Positions 7,957 to 16,948 of a stretch of DNA of 36,672 nt are shown here, in pieces. Below the pieces are notes generated by a model. That model was not told the origin of the DNA and ran no database searches. It worked only from the letters and a program-made list of their open reading frames with translations. Numbering within the stretch: position 1 is the first letter of the stretch; every line of letters starts with the position of its first letter. Made by a program: the position numbers and the translations under genes. Source of the DNA: a virus; IMG/VR virus record IMGVR_UViG_3300044713_000060, positions 1 to 36,672 of that record; one strand, 5' to 3'.

Positions 7957-8093
7957 ACGCGATTTCCCTGGACCGGAGTAACGTTCTTATTGATGTACTG
8001 GAGAATCGCTTCCAGGGCTTTCCCGACTTCCGGGTGCGTCTGATGAACCTTCGGCAACATCGGCAAGCTAAGCAACTTTGGTTTCTGAGCCAT
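7953..8093 (-). CDS. Small 46-residue protein downstream of nozzle gene
   Basis: A short frame from ATG at 8093, overlapping the nozzle stop (ATGA) and ending in another ATGA overlap with the next gene. The product starts MAQKPKLLSLPMLPKVHQTH and ends with a helical stretch (GKALEAILQYINKNV). The overlaps at both ends and the perfect fit in an otherwise empty 136-base gap make it very likely real. Function unknown; probably a small assembly or tail-plug factor. Confidence 0.65.
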   Translation of the reverse strand: MAQKPKLLSLPMLPKVHQTHPEVGKALEAILQYINKNVTPVQGNRV

Positions 8094-11000
8094 CAGGCAA
8101 CTCCTCGCACGGGCGTGAAAAGTTCGCGCTGGACGGTCGCGGCCAACCGGGTAGTTTCAAACCACGAACCAACCGCATCGGTCCCGAACAAGTAGCTAGC
8201 TCGCTCACCTACGAAATTCGTGTTCTTTTCCCAGTCCCAATGCGCTGGGTTTTGCAGCGTGAGGTTAGAGAGCGATTTCGCACGTTGGTTCTGTGCGCCA
8301 AACATCGTCCAAGTCATTGTTCCGACGCCGATCGAGTATCCAGTCAAATATTTGAACAGCTTGCGATGCGACCCGAGTTGCAACTGCTGCTCCATCTCGA
8401 TTTCCGGGATGAAAGCGGTCTGGTATTGCGAATTGATGGCTGTGCCGTCGTCCGAGAGCTGCGTGGCCAACTGATCGTAGACTTTCCCGTTGCCGATTGC
8501 GTTTCCGCGAATCAGATGGTACGAACCATCTTGGCGAACCATGACAACCGCGCAGTTCGCCCCCTGTCCGCCGTTCAAGTTCCATACGGTCCATTTGCGA
8601 GCCTTGCCAGGAGCGAGAACTTTCGTCGGCTGATAGGCCGAATAGTAGGCTTGCGGGTGAGAAACGATGTCTTCTGCGCTCGTTGCTCCTTCAGAATTCG
8701 CCAGCTGGCTGTAATCACAAACGAATTCCACGTTGGGAATCGTGCTGATGCCTACGGGTGCGCCGATGTGAATGCGCTTGTTAAACGTATCCACCGCGCA
8801 ATAGATGGCCGAGGCCGCCGACCAGTTGATAGTGTTCCAGTCCGGCTGAATTTCCTGGCTGATCTTGACCGGCTCGCTGCCCCAAAAAATGTACACGCCA
8901 TCGTGCGCGGCAATAATGGCCCAGCTCTCACCCACCGCCGCACCGTGAACCGAAGGAGTTCCAACCGTGTCCGAGACGGTGTTGACAACCCACAAAGACG
9001 GCTCATTCTGACCGTCGTCGTTTGTGACGTACATGCTGCGTTCTTTGAGGATATAGAGCTTGTTATCAAGCAACCGGAAGCTGCACCGAATTGCCTGGCC
9101 ATTGTCCACGCCCACATCTAGAAAGCCGGTGAGCTGATCGAAGGCTTCCGGTTGACCTGCATACGAAAAACGCACTCGCGTCCGATTATTCGCTTGCTGC
9201 GTCGGATAGATTTCGACGCAATCGACGTAAAAGATTCCGCCGTTTGTCGGCGTGCCATCCGCATAGACCTGAAGCTGAAGATCGGACTCCGGCGACGCGA
9301 TGGCTGCGGTAAGGACAGCGGTGTATTCGGCGTAGGACGTTGTGACCGCTCCGGCCGCGAGCGAGATTCCTACCGTTGTGAAGCCTCCCGAAGTGCTTTG
9401 CAGGTTGATGTGCAAAGTACCAGCCGCGAGGATGTTGTTTTTCGCCACACGCACCCGAATGCTGTAGGCCGTGGCGGAGAAGATGATCGGAACGCCAAGA
9501 TAATCCTGGTAGGCGGTCTGGAAGATTTTCCCGCGAATCGCTGTGGCGCCGTCTCCGGTGATGGTGTAATCGCCGCCCCAATACGGGTTGGTGTAGTCGC
9601 CCGCACCACCGCCGCTGTTTGTCGGATCGGGAATCCAGCCCAGCGGCAGATTGTTGAACTGCGAAAAGCCGCCGTCGAAGGTCACATTGACGAAATTGGG
9701 TACCTTGTTGCGCTCGCCAGTCCAAGAGGTGCGGTTGGAGTAGGCCGCCATGCCGGAACATTCCCCGAGTTCCAGCAGATTGAAGAGATTCGTTGCCGCC
9801 GTCGCGTTTTCGAGCACCGCATCGAGGAAATCAATTGCATAGGTCGTCGTGGTGTTGTCGTTGATGACCATCGTCGGGAAAATCCCCGCCGTAGGCGTCG
9901 CAACGGTATTCGGAAAGTAGAAAAACGGGCCTGTGGTGGCCGGTGCGGTGATAACCGGCGTGAAAATCAGAATTCGCTGCGTGATATTCGCTGGGCCAGT
10001 CGGAATGTTCGATACGATCGCGCGCTTCGAGCCTCCCGCGGTCCAAGAGGTGTACGGCGAAGGCTTGGTGATGTAGTTTTGCCGCGTGACAAAGCACACG
10101 CTCACCTGATGCACGCCTGCGCTGATGTTTCCGGCCGCGGTTCCTGTCCCGCCGCCAGAATTCGCCAGACTCAGCGTCGTAACAGCGATAAAGAACGTTG
10201 TCCCGGTGCCGCCAAGCCGTATTTGCCAGGTGCCGTCATACCCAGCCACGCCCGCACCAGCAATCGTCATCGTCGCGCCAGCACTGAAGGAAATCGAGGC
10301 AGTAAAGACAACCTTCGTAATGCCCGTTGCAAGTGAACCTGAGCCGGAGTTGTCCGTAGCCAGCCCAGTGACGGTGGAAATGTACTGGAACGCCGTGCTG
10401 GAAATGATGTTGCCGACCGCCCAGGTACCGTTGTAGCCAGCGACGGTTGCGCCGGTAATGATGACCGTATCGCCAGTCCGTAGAGTTGCGGTTCCCGGCC
10501 CGGATACGGTAACGATGTTGCCGATTTCACTCAGCGTCGTGATGCCCGAGGAGATTTGCTGCAATCCGTTAGGCGAAGCAACGATGGTTCCCGAAACGCT
10601 TTCGTCAATGACTGCTGGCGGTGCTCCAGGCCCGCATTGGCTCGCTCGATCGAAGTTGGTTCCATCCCACTGCCTGGGAATGTCGATACCGAATTGCCCA
10701 TCTCCGATTGCCTGCCACTCGCGCCCGTTCAAGGTGTCGGACTGCGCGAAAGAAGCAGCGACAACGTTCCCGATTGTCGATAGCGTCGCAGCGGGAAACT
10801 CCTGATGCAATACCCCGAGACCGTCAAGGATGAGCTGGCGGAAGTTGCCCAGCGTATCCTCGAAGGTCCGAACGTAATTTACGGTGGGATTCCCTGCGAA
10901 GGCGGGGTAGAACGAGGAAAGGCCGGGGCGTGTGGCCACGCCCGTGACCATGCCGGTACCGGAAGGATTCTGGCCCGAGAAGCTTACATCCTGATTGAAC

Positions 11001-11101
11001 GGCGACGCCCCTACCGGCAGGTTTTGCGGATCGAACTGTGTCACTCGTCCGCCAAAAACCTGAATCGGAACGTCAACGCTGTTCTTGTCCGGCGATGGCA
11101 T
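8093..11101 (-). CDS. Large tail nozzle / stabilization-like protein
   Basis: 1002 residues, about twice P22 gp10. It begins with a structural-protein pattern (VFGGRVTQFDPQNLPVGASPFNQDV, here split: VFGGRVTQ, DPQNLPVGASP). Residues about 194-255 and 262-325 are two related beta modules sharing AGYNGTW and AGYDGTW. A jelly-roll-like part at about 530-640 (SYAEYTAVL, YVDCVEIYP) resembles a carbohydrate-binding domain. The last third (DNKLYILKERSMYV, GVYIFWGSEPVKIS, FNKRIHIG) looks like the beta-propeller of podovirus nozzles. It follows the adaptor-like gene, as in P22 (gp4 then gp10). The extra modules suggest a nozzle that also binds a surface. Confidence 0.75.
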   Translation of the reverse strand: MPSPDKNSVDVPIQVFGGRVTQFDPQNLPVGASPFNQDVSFSGQNPSGTGMVTGVATRPGLSSFYPAFAGNPTVNYVRTFEDTLGNFRQLILDGLGVLHQEFPAATLSTIGNVVAASFAQSDTLNGREWQAIGDGQFGIDIPRQWDGTNFDRASQCGPGAPPAVIDESVSGTIVASPNGLQQISSGITTLSEIGNIVTVSGPGTATLRTGDTVIITGATVAGYNGTWAVGNIISSTAFQYISTVTGLATDNSGSGSLATGITKVVFTASISFSAGATMTIAGAGVAGYDGTWQIRLGGTGTTFFIAVTTLSLANSGGGTGTAAGNISAGVHQVSVCFVTRQNYITKPSPYTSWTAGGSKRAIVSNIPTGPANITQRILIFTPVITAPATTGPFFYFPNTVATPTAGIFPTMVINDNTTTTYAIDFLDAVLENATAATNLFNLLELGECSGMAAYSNRTSWTGERNKVPNFVNVTFDGGFSQFNNLPLGWIPDPTNSGGGAGDYTNPYWGGDYTITGDGATAIRGKIFQTAYQDYLGVPIIFSATAYSIRVRVAKNNILAAGTLHINLQSTSGGFTTVGISLAAGAVTTSYAEYTAVLTAAIASPESDLQLQVYADGTPTNGGIFYVDCVEIYPTQQANNRTRVRFSYAGQPEAFDQLTGFLDVGVDNGQAIRCSFRLLDNKLYILKERSMYVTNDDGQNEPSLWVVNTVSDTVGTPSVHGAAVGESWAIIAAHDGVYIFWGSEPVKISQEIQPDWNTINWSAASAIYCAVDTFNKRIHIGAPVGISTIPNVEFVCDYSQLANSEGATSAEDIVSHPQAYYSAYQPTKVLAPGKARKWTVWNLNGGQGANCAVVMVRQDGSYHLIRGNAIGNGKVYDQLATQLSDDGTAINSQYQTAFIPEIEMEQQLQLGSHRKLFKYLTGYSIGVGTMTWTMFGAQNQRAKSLSNLTLQNPAHWDWEKNTNFVGERASYLFGTDAVGSWFETTRLAATVQRELFTPVRGVA

Positions 11102-11107
11102 GGAGAA

Positions 11108-11542
11108 CTAACGAGCCCAGTAAATCTCGACTTCGATCAAATCTCCCAACGCATCCGCGCCGTACGCGCCCGCACTGTATTCGCCGCCACCGATGAGGAT
11201 GAGCTTTAGTTTTAGAGCTGTGGCGATGTTGGCGAGCGGGATAGGCACGACGCCAGCGGCAGAAATAATCTCATATTGCCCGCCAGCCGCGGCGAAACTC
11301 GTCGTCAGCTTACTGATTGGCCGCACGTCAATCTGCACCAATCCTCGGCTCTGCGCGTTCGGAACGGTGTTGGGAGCCGCCACAGTGCCGCCAGCATTCG
11401 TAAGATCGAGCGTGTCGCCGCCAGTGACATAGCTTCCCGACAGTGCCAAGCGGACCAGTGTCTTGAGGAACCGCCCGCCCGCTGCCTCGATGGAGTTTTG
11501 GTCGAACGGATTACCGTCAAAGCCTAGAACCTGAATGCTCAT
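11108..11542 (-). CDS. Hypothetical structural protein, 144 residues
   Basis: ATG at 11542 follows AGGAGG at about 8 bases, the strongest SD in the structural block, so high expression is likely. The product is Gly/Ala-rich with beta-like strands (LVRLALSGSYVTGGDTLDL; GGGEYSAGAYGADALGD near the end) and has no Cys. High expression and small beta composition would suit a decoration or tail-associated protein. I do not recognise the family. Confidence 0.7.
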   Translation of the reverse strand: MSIQVLGFDGNPFDQNSIEAAGGRFLKTLVRLALSGSYVTGGDTLDLTNAGGTVAAPNTVPNAQSRGLVQIDVRPISKLTTSFAAAGGQYEIISAAGVVPIPLANIATALKLKLILIGGGEYSAGAYGADALGDLIEVEIYWAR

Positions 11543-11554
11543 CGTTGATTCCTC

Positions 11555-12328
11555 CTAAGAATTTGAGGGCGGCCGAAAACTCCGGTTCCGCCCTGACCAT
11601 CCGTACGAATGCCGAGTAATCTGTTCGCGCTGCTTCATGCGCGCATTGCGTGTCGTGAGTTGCCCTAGCCGCAGAGTCGCTTCAGATGCGGCCATTTGCG
11701 CAGCTTCAGGATTCTTGCTGATGAGATACCCGCTCACCGTCTTGTAAGCAATCGGGCCGTTGGCACCGCGGTAGTACAGCGTGTCGTTGATGGTGGCGAA
11801 GGCTGCCTGCGTGCCAACGTACCGCAGTCGAATGTCGTTCGATTGGACTGCGCCGAGCATGTTGAGCGCATCCTGACGCCACTCCCAGATCCCTAGCCGG
11901 GAATTCTGTGTCTGCGATGGCAAGCCGTCCGGGCGTTCCTCCATCTCAATCCACTGTTCGGTTGAGCCTGTCTGGCGCTCCCATAGGAACGTTGGAACAA
12001 GCAAGTCGGTCGGTACCGTAGGCTCAGCATGATTGATCGAGCCATCAAAATAGCCGGTGTCGGAGATGTTGACCTGTATGCCTGGATCAACAACCGCAAT
12101 CGGCAGAACCGGAGTGAGCAACGTCTCCTTGCGAAAAGTATCTACGCCGTGGTTGTTCACCTCATTGGTGAACCACTCCAGCGAATCATTCATAAGAGGC
12201 AGCAACAGAGTCGAAGTATCCGTGAGGATTTCTCCAGCCGCCGAATAAATCACATCGTTGGCCAGCACGCGGATCAGGTTCGCTACCGTCTCAATCGTGA
12301 CGTATGCGCTGGAGGCAAGAACGGGCAA
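11555..12328 (-). CDS. Head-tail adaptor-like protein
   Basis: 257 residues from TTG just after the previous stop, with AAGGA about 7 bases upstream. The helical N-terminus (ETVANLIRVLANDVIYSAAGEILTD, split here) and the later pattern FLWERQTGSTEQWIEME ... LGIWEWRQDALNMLG ... NDIRLRYVG resemble podovirus connector/tail-accessory proteins (T7 gp11 or P22 gp4 type), which join the portal to the nozzle. The order coat - adaptor - nozzle supports this. The Arg-rich end (NARMKQREQITR) is typical for a protein lining a DNA channel. Call from pattern and order, not from a search. Confidence 0.65.
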   Translation of the reverse strand: MPVLASSAYVTIETVANLIRVLANDVIYSAAGEILTDTSTLLLPLMNDSLEWFTNEVNNHGVDTFRKETLLTPVLPIAVVDPGIQVNISDTGYFDGSINHAEPTVPTDLLVPTFLWERQTGSTEQWIEMEERPDGLPSQTQNSRLGIWEWRQDALNMLGAVQSNDIRLRYVGTQAAFATINDTLYYRGANGPIAYKTVSGYLISKNPEAAQMAASEATLRLGQLTTRNARMKQREQITRHSYGWSGRNRSFRPPSNS

Positions 12329-13087
12329 CTAAGCTTCCTTTTTGGCGCGTCCTGCCGCAAATCGTGCGTCGTACTCCTCTACATCGAAGATGTAGCCGCA
12401 GCCGTGCGGAGTCGCGTGCCACACAATGCCCTCGCGCACCGCTTCACCGCAGCCGGGGCAATCAACCATCTTGTGCTGCGAACTGTTCCAGCTGACTTTG
12501 ATCTTCAGGTATTTGGCCGCGCGGCGATGCTCTTCGTTGATTTCGTTGAATTGCCGGGCCTCCGCCAGCTGATTTCCGCGATCGACCAATTCCTTGCAAC
12601 GCTGCGTGTAAATCCCTACTGCGCGCGCAACTTCCTGGGGCTTCGGCGGATTGTGCTCCGACGCAAACCAGCCCATTTTGCGACGGTCGTTCTTCGTGTC
12701 CATGCCAGGGCCGATGCGTAGAATCGCATCCACGAGTTCTACGTCCGTAACCGGCGTAAACTCCGTCACGTCTACCTTGGCTTCCTCGAAGAACACAATC
12801 GGCGCCACGGAGCACGCCTCGCCATACTCTTCGCCTTCCGGGCAGGCGTTGACCTGAAACTTCGGCAAGCCGGTTCCAAGATCCACCATCTCGCCATAGT
12901 CCGAAACGCTGTAGATGAACCACTTTGGTTCGCTGGGGATGCCGCGCGGGAGAATCTTACGAGTGAAGCCGAACAGTTTCTTGGAATTGGCAGTTACCAC
13001 GCGTACAGCATCGTCGGCGGTAAGTACTCCGGCTTCTGCAGCGGCAGAGCGCGGCATGGTCGCGGCAAGTACGTTCTTTGAAGGCAT
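12329..13087 (-). CDS. Hypothetical protein with C-terminal zinc-ribbon-like motif
   Basis: 252 residues, ATG with GAGGAGAT about 7 bases upstream. The N-terminal 100 residues look like a compact alpha/beta domain (KWFIYSVSDYGEMVDLGTG). The C-terminus has CPGCGEAV followed by HATPHGCGYIF at about 208-230, a plausible Cys/His metal site. The stop abuts the start of the adaptor-like gene. The gene lies between coat and adaptor, where P22 has no counterpart, so it may be an extra head-completion factor. No family recognised. Confidence 0.7.
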   Translation of the reverse strand: MPSKNVLAATMPRSAAAEAGVLTADDAVRVVTANSKKLFGFTRKILPRGIPSEPKWFIYSVSDYGEMVDLGTGLPKFQVNACPEGEEYGEACSVAPIVFFEEAKVDVTEFTPVTDVELVDAILRIGPGMDTKNDRRKMGWFASEHNPPKPQEVARAVGIYTQRCKELVDRGNQLAEARQFNEINEEHRRAAKYLKIKVSWNSSQHKMVDCPGCGEAVREGIVWHATPHGCGYIFDVEEYDARFAAGRAKKEA

Positions 13088-13870
13088 CTAGGTGATCTCC
13101 TCTTGTTTTTTACCAGGCAAAACAATATTCGATTGCCGGAAGGCGCTGCGGCCTAACGGCTGGCGCACGTCCGGGTTAATCTTCGGCTCGGGAACAGATG
13201 TCCGGCTGTTGGTTCCTTCTTGCCAGCTGGTTGGCTGCGTGGCCAGTCTCGGCCGGAGAGCGTTTTGCACCCGTTCGGCTACCAGCTTGTTTCTGACTTG
13301 CCGCTTCTTATCTTCACGCAAAAATAACGCCGTCTTCTCTTCCGCTTCGGTGACGTTCTCGCTACGGCGGAGCGCGTCGATTTGCCACTCGATCATGTGC
13401 ATGTTTTCTTCGAGTGGGATATACGAACCGCTGGAGGCTTTGCAGAACACGCACCACTCCGCGTCGCCTTCTTTCATGTGGACACATTCCGCGAGGTAGA
13501 AGACGTGCTCGTAATCGCCTTCGGTGGGATAGTCGCCCATGCGATGCAGCTTGGCGTCTTCGTCCCAAGTGTTGGCGTACCACTCTTCGCGTGTGCCGTA
13601 AAAGTCCGGTGAGCGCCAACGTTCCAGGTGCCAGCGTTGCGGATGATACGCGAGCATGGACCGCAATTCAGGAACTTCGGTTACCACACCAACTCTCGTG
13701 CCGATGACTGGCCCGGAAACTTCCACGACGTGCTTGAACATCCCGCCAACGAAGTGGAAACGATTTCCGCCCCAGATGACGCGATAGTTCGGCTTGCCGT
13801 AAATGTTGAAGCCGCCGAGCAGGTTCACTCGGTCAACAACCCACTGCGGCGGCTCCTGTTTTTCAATCAT
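13088..13870 (-). CDS. Hypothetical head-region protein, 260 residues
   Basis: ATG at 13870, 5 bases after the coat-protein stop. The product is rich in Trp, Tyr and charged residues (QRWHLERWRSPDFYGTREEW) with Cys in AECVHMKEGDAEWCVFC at about 127-143. From about 160 it becomes helical and basic (AEEKTALFLREDKKRQVRNK), then ends in a disordered Pro/Ser tail. It sits directly downstream of the coat gene and is co-oriented with it. Function is unknown; a head accessory role is inferred from position. Confidence 0.7.
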   Translation of the reverse strand: MIEKQEPPQWVVDRVNLLGGFNIYGKPNYRVIWGGNRFHFVGGMFKHVVEVSGPVIGTRVGVVTEVPELRSMLAYHPQRWHLERWRSPDFYGTREEWYANTWDEDAKLHRMGDYPTEGDYEHVFYLAECVHMKEGDAEWCVFCKASSGSYIPLEENMHMIEWQIDALRRSENVTEAEEKTALFLREDKKRQVRNKLVAERVQNALRPRLATQPTSWQEGTNSRTSVPEPKINPDVRQPLGRSAFRQSNIVLPGKKQEEIT

Positions 13871-13875
13871 GCGTT

Positions 13876-15150
13876 CTAGTGGCCGAAGTAGCCGGTCGGA
13901 ATTCCGTTGAGGGTCGAATAGCAGCCAGCGCGCAAGTTTTCACTCGCAAGATTCCAGCCCTGCCACAAATAGGTGATGAAGCTGGAAGCGAGCCCTCCGT
14001 CGTCTCCGTAAATCGGGAACAGCGTTTGCCCGTTGACTTCATAGAAGTCCAAAGGCTGAATTTCCGCCCTGAACCATGCCTCGGTCGGCAGGCCGTCGAT
14101 GCGGCCGGGTTGCGCGTGGATGTTGGCGAAGATGGGCTTCCCACCGAACGTCTTGGGAGGCATCTTCTTCAGCATGTCCACGCTGTTTTCGCCGCTCACC
14201 TGGTTCTGAATAACCGTCGAAACAATCAGCCCGATGTTTTCAATCGCAGCTTCCTGATCGACGTTCATGTGCCAGACGAACTTTGTGGCGTCCGGGGTCT
14301 TGATGCCCATCGCGGTACGCACGAGGTTGAACAAGGCCCGCGCGCGCTGCGGAGTGATGAAGCTGTTATTCCCCGCGATGAACGGAGTGGAGAGGCGCCC
14401 AGGATACGCAGACCGCTGAATGCCGAGATAGTTCCCGACGTTCGAGTTGATCTGCAGGGTGTTGATGCCGTTGAGCGAAGAGGTTGCGACCGAAGGCCCA
14501 ACGCAGCCATCAATGCTCAGGAAGTCGCCAGCCGCGAGTCCAGCGGGAAGCGGAGTAGACGGATCGGCGGTAATGGTGTTGGCCAAACCGTCGGCGGTAA
14601 GGACTTGGAACGAGCCGCGCAGCACTCCGGCAGGGGTGAAGTCCTGAACAATCTGGTTATCGAAGAACTGATTGCCGTTGTTCATGGTGACGGTCTGGCC
14701 GCTGACACTCACAACCGTGTCGAGCGTCCCGGAACTGTCGCCATACGCCAGCAAAGCTTCTTGCCCCGTCTTGTACTGCTCCATCATGCGGGTCATCTGC
14801 CGCGTGACGTAGTTCTCAACCGCCTTTTCCTTGTCGTCTGTCGCAATCTCAGCCAGCGCGGTGTATTCCACCGCGAAGTTGAAATAGAACTGGTTGATGA
14901 GCATGACTTCGGTCTTGATGGCCGAGCCACGCCCCATGTTGCCGCCGTCCGGGTTGAACTGACGGATAGCGCCGCCTGCGGTGATTTCCACCGGAGCGCG
15001 GTAAGCACGCGAAGAGACCGTCTGCAGCCCCTTGGCTTTCTTCTGAATCAGTTCCAGAAGGGTGTTGTCGATCTGGTAGAGCAGTGGAACTTCCGGCCGC
15101 ACTGCCTCGATCTGTAAAGCGATAGCGTTCTGGTTGAGTCCTGGAGCCAT
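13876..15150 (-). CDS. Major capsid protein
   Basis: 424 residues, close to P22 coat (430). Typical features of phage coat proteins are an N-terminal helix, an extended E-loop-like region (VEITAGGAIRQFNPDGG at 52-70), a long spine helix (ALAEIATDDKEKAVENYV), a beta-rich insertion at 150-240 and a C-terminal P-domain with the pattern FVWHMNVDQEAAIENIG ... KTFGGKPIFANIHAQPG. The gene follows the acidic scaffold-like gene and precedes head-completion genes. It forms the icosahedral shell. Confident as coat by order and architecture; the exact subfamily is not determined. Confidence 0.85.
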   Translation of the reverse strand: MAPGLNQNAIALQIEAVRPEVPLLYQIDNTLLELIQKKAKGLQTVSSRAYRAPVEITAGGAIRQFNPDGGNMGRGSAIKTEVMLINQFYFNFAVEYTALAEIATDDKEKAVENYVTRQMTRMMEQYKTGQEALLAYGDSSGTLDTVVSVSGQTVTMNNGNQFFDNQIVQDFTPAGVLRGSFQVLTADGLANTITADPSTPLPAGLAAGDFLSIDGCVGPSVATSSLNGINTLQINSNVGNYLGIQRSAYPGRLSTPFIAGNNSFITPQRARALFNLVRTAMGIKTPDATKFVWHMNVDQEAAIENIGLIVSTVIQNQVSGENSVDMLKKMPPKTFGGKPIFANIHAQPGRIDGLPTEAWFRAEIQPLDFYEVNGQTLFPIYGDDGGLASSFITYLWQGWNLASENLRAGCYSTLNGIPTGYFGH

Positions 15151-15157
15151 TTAGCGA

Positions 15158-16450
15158 TTAGGCCGTCCTTTTAAGGTGCGACCAATCAACCTTTCTGCCG
15201 CTTTTCAAAACGGCTTTACCGGAAATAATCATTTCCGGTGGCGATTTCTGGCGGTCAATCTCTTCGGCCTGTGGGCGAGCATTGACCTTGACCCATCCGG
15301 CGGCCGGTGCAGCGCCGTTGCGCGGTGGTTGGCCTTGTGGATTCGGGGGAGCAGGCTTCGCGGCTGGACCGGCAAACATCCCGTAGCGCCGGGCAATCTT
15401 CTTTACCGCGGACGGCATGGCATCTTCACGGGCAAAGCGAGAACGGGTGAGGCGAACCGCTGCTTGCGAGTCGCCGCGGTCGATATGCGCCTGGCGCTGG
15501 GCCAGAAATTCCTTGTCGGCTTCCACTACCCGGTTGGCCAGCACGAAAGATTCGCGGAGCAAGTCCTTGCGGTCTTCCTCGTCAATCTTCCGGCCCTTGA
15601 AGTAGCTGTCGAAGGTTTTGCTGCCATCCTCGACAACTCCATTCGTGGCCTCGGTGCGGTAGCCTTTCAGGAACTCTTCGCCCTGCGCTTTTGCTTCGTT
15701 CTCTTGCCGTGCTTGCCGTTCGGCCAATAGCGTCTTGACGCGAGGGTCTTCCTGCTGCCGTGCGATGCCGGAAATTTTCTCCTGCCACGTCCCGAACGAT
15801 TGCGCCCAGGCGGTAGCAGTTTCTTTGTCTCCGGCGGCGATGGCGGCGAGCAGGTTCTTGACGCCGTTGGCGAAGCCTGTTGCTTGGAATTCGGTATCCC
15901 ACAAACGTGCGAGCGTGCCTTGATATCCGGCCTTGTCCTTCTCGCGGAAGGTTTCGAGCATGTGCGGAACGTGAAGCGCCGCGGCTATCGGGTCTTCTTC
16001 AAATAGGTCTTTGACAAAGCCCGGATCGCCCTTCAGGAATTGCTGCGCGGCGGTCTTGAAGACTTGGCCGTCTTCGCGCAACTTCGTGATTCCTTGTGGC
16101 CCTCCCAGGTCCGCGACAAGCTGATGCTCTTCCCGAGCGGCTTGCACGGTGGGGTGAACCGAACGGCGGGCGTCCAGATCGTAGAACTCCGCCTTCGCGC
16201 GCTTGTAACCTTCGGGATTCTTCTCCTTCAGGTCGCGCACGTAGGCGGGCAGCCTTCGCCCATCCTCTTTCGATTCCTTGTCGTCCGATGGAGTGCCGGG
16301 TTCAGGTGCTCCAGCTTCCGGCTCTGCTGGTGTCTCTGACTCAATCGGTTCCTCGGCCGTAGTTGGAGTTTCTACGACTTCGGGTTCGGCAAGTGCCGGT
16401 TGCAAGCCCTCACTTGGCTCAGCGGCAATTGCGCTAGGTGTCGTGCTCAT
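15158..16450 (-). CDS. Scaffolding-like protein
   Basis: 430 residues, ATG with GAGGAGC upstream. Residues 10-70 are very acidic and Pro-rich (EPEAGAPEPGTP) and probably disordered. The central part is helical and highly charged (KEKNPEGYKRAKAEFYDLDARR; LLAERQARQENEAKAQGEEFL), and the end is basic (LKSGRKVDWSHLKRTA). This layout, placed directly upstream of the coat gene, is what scaffolding proteins look like: an internal helical core with a basic C-terminal coat-binding helix. It would guide procapsid assembly and then leave the head. Confidence 0.75.
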   Translation of the reverse strand: MSTTPSAIAAEPSEGLQPALAEPEVVETPTTAEEPIESETPAEPEAGAPEPGTPSDDKESKEDGRRLPAYVRDLKEKNPEGYKRAKAEFYDLDARRSVHPTVQAAREEHQLVADLGGPQGITKLREDGQVFKTAAQQFLKGDPGFVKDLFEEDPIAAALHVPHMLETFREKDKAGYQGTLARLWDTEFQATGFANGVKNLLAAIAAGDKETATAWAQSFGTWQEKISGIARQQEDPRVKTLLAERQARQENEAKAQGEEFLKGYRTEATNGVVEDGSKTFDSYFKGRKIDEEDRKDLLRESFVLANRVVEADKEFLAQRQAHIDRGDSQAAVRLTRSRFAREDAMPSAVKKIARRYGMFAGPAAKPAPPNPQGQPPRNGAAPAAGWVKVNARPQAEEIDRQKSPPEMIISGKAVLKSGRKVDWSHLKRTA

Positions 16451-16519
16451 CTATTTGGCTCCTCGCTCTGACGTTTTCCCCTTGCGGGCCGGGTTACGAT
16501 CCCGGTAGAGCGAAACTTG

Positions 16520-16528
16520 TGCTAGACT
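16520..16528 (+). promoter_or_regulatory. Possible extended -10 element for the Tat-signal gene
   Basis: TGC followed by TAGACT fits an extended -10 (TGn then a TATAAT-like hexamer). The ATG of the Tat-signal gene begins 6 bases after it, so transcription would start at or next to the start codon and give a leaderless mRNA; no SD is seen before that ATG. There is no -35 hexamer at 17 bases. Suggestive only. Confidence 0.3.
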
Positions 16529-16534
16529 TCGCGC

Positions 16535-16948
16535 ATGAATCGGCGCGGCTTTCTGCAAACTCTAATTGGCGGTGTGGCGGCTACGGCTGCGGTGCGGACT
16601 TGGCCGTTTCGCGTTTACAGCTTCCCGACTGAAATAATTGGCGAATACCCTAAATTCTTATTTCAGGAAGTTTCATACACACCATTCGCCGACATGCTGA
16701 GCCTTGATGATTCCTGGCTAAATCTGGAACGTTCTATCTATCCCGGACGACTTATCCAGCCATCGCCGGGGGCGGTGCAGCCGGATGAGCTGCGGCTGGA
16801 GGCATTGGCGCGGGGGGGATACCTGGGCCTCCCGCTCCGGGTATCGGCGGCGGAGCCATTGCCTGCTTGTGCTCAAGCCCGTGCTGCCTCACGTTCGCAA
16901 AGCCTTCGGGATTTTCGGTCTTCGCTCGCTGTCCCGGCGCGCTATTGA
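16535..16948 (+). CDS. Twin-arginine (Tat) signal protein, antisense to the portal 3' end
   Basis: 137 residues on the strand opposite to all neighbours. Residues 2-7 are NRRGFL, a classic Tat motif, followed by a Gly/Ala hydrophobic core (GGVAATAAV) and then VRTWPFRVYSFPTEI. It lies in the 301-base gap between scaffold and portal. The first 72 codons are outside any other gene; the last 65 run antisense through the Pro/Ala-rich end of the portal gene and look random, so the functional protein may be only the N-terminal half. There is no SD, and a possible -10 box suggests leaderless expression. The substrate may be exported folded; its role is unknown. Confidence 0.6.
   Translation: MNRRGFLQTLIGGVAATAAVRTWPFRVYSFPTEIIGEYPKFLFQEVSYTPFADMLSLDDSWLNLERSIYPGRLIQPSPGAVQPDELRLEALARGGYLGLPLRVSAAEPLPACAQARAASRSQSLRDFRSSLAVPARY

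Noticed and set aside
8078-10336. Two very long plus-strand open frames (347 and 394 codons) opposite the nozzle gene
   Set aside because: They lie entirely antisense to the well-supported nozzle gene, are Arg/Ala/Val-rich with no recognisable domain, and have no SD; they reflect GC-biased codon use in the real gene.
13879-15117. A 412-codon plus-strand open frame opposite the coat gene
   Set aside because: Same reason: an antisense shadow of a strong gene with shadow-like composition and no independent evidence.
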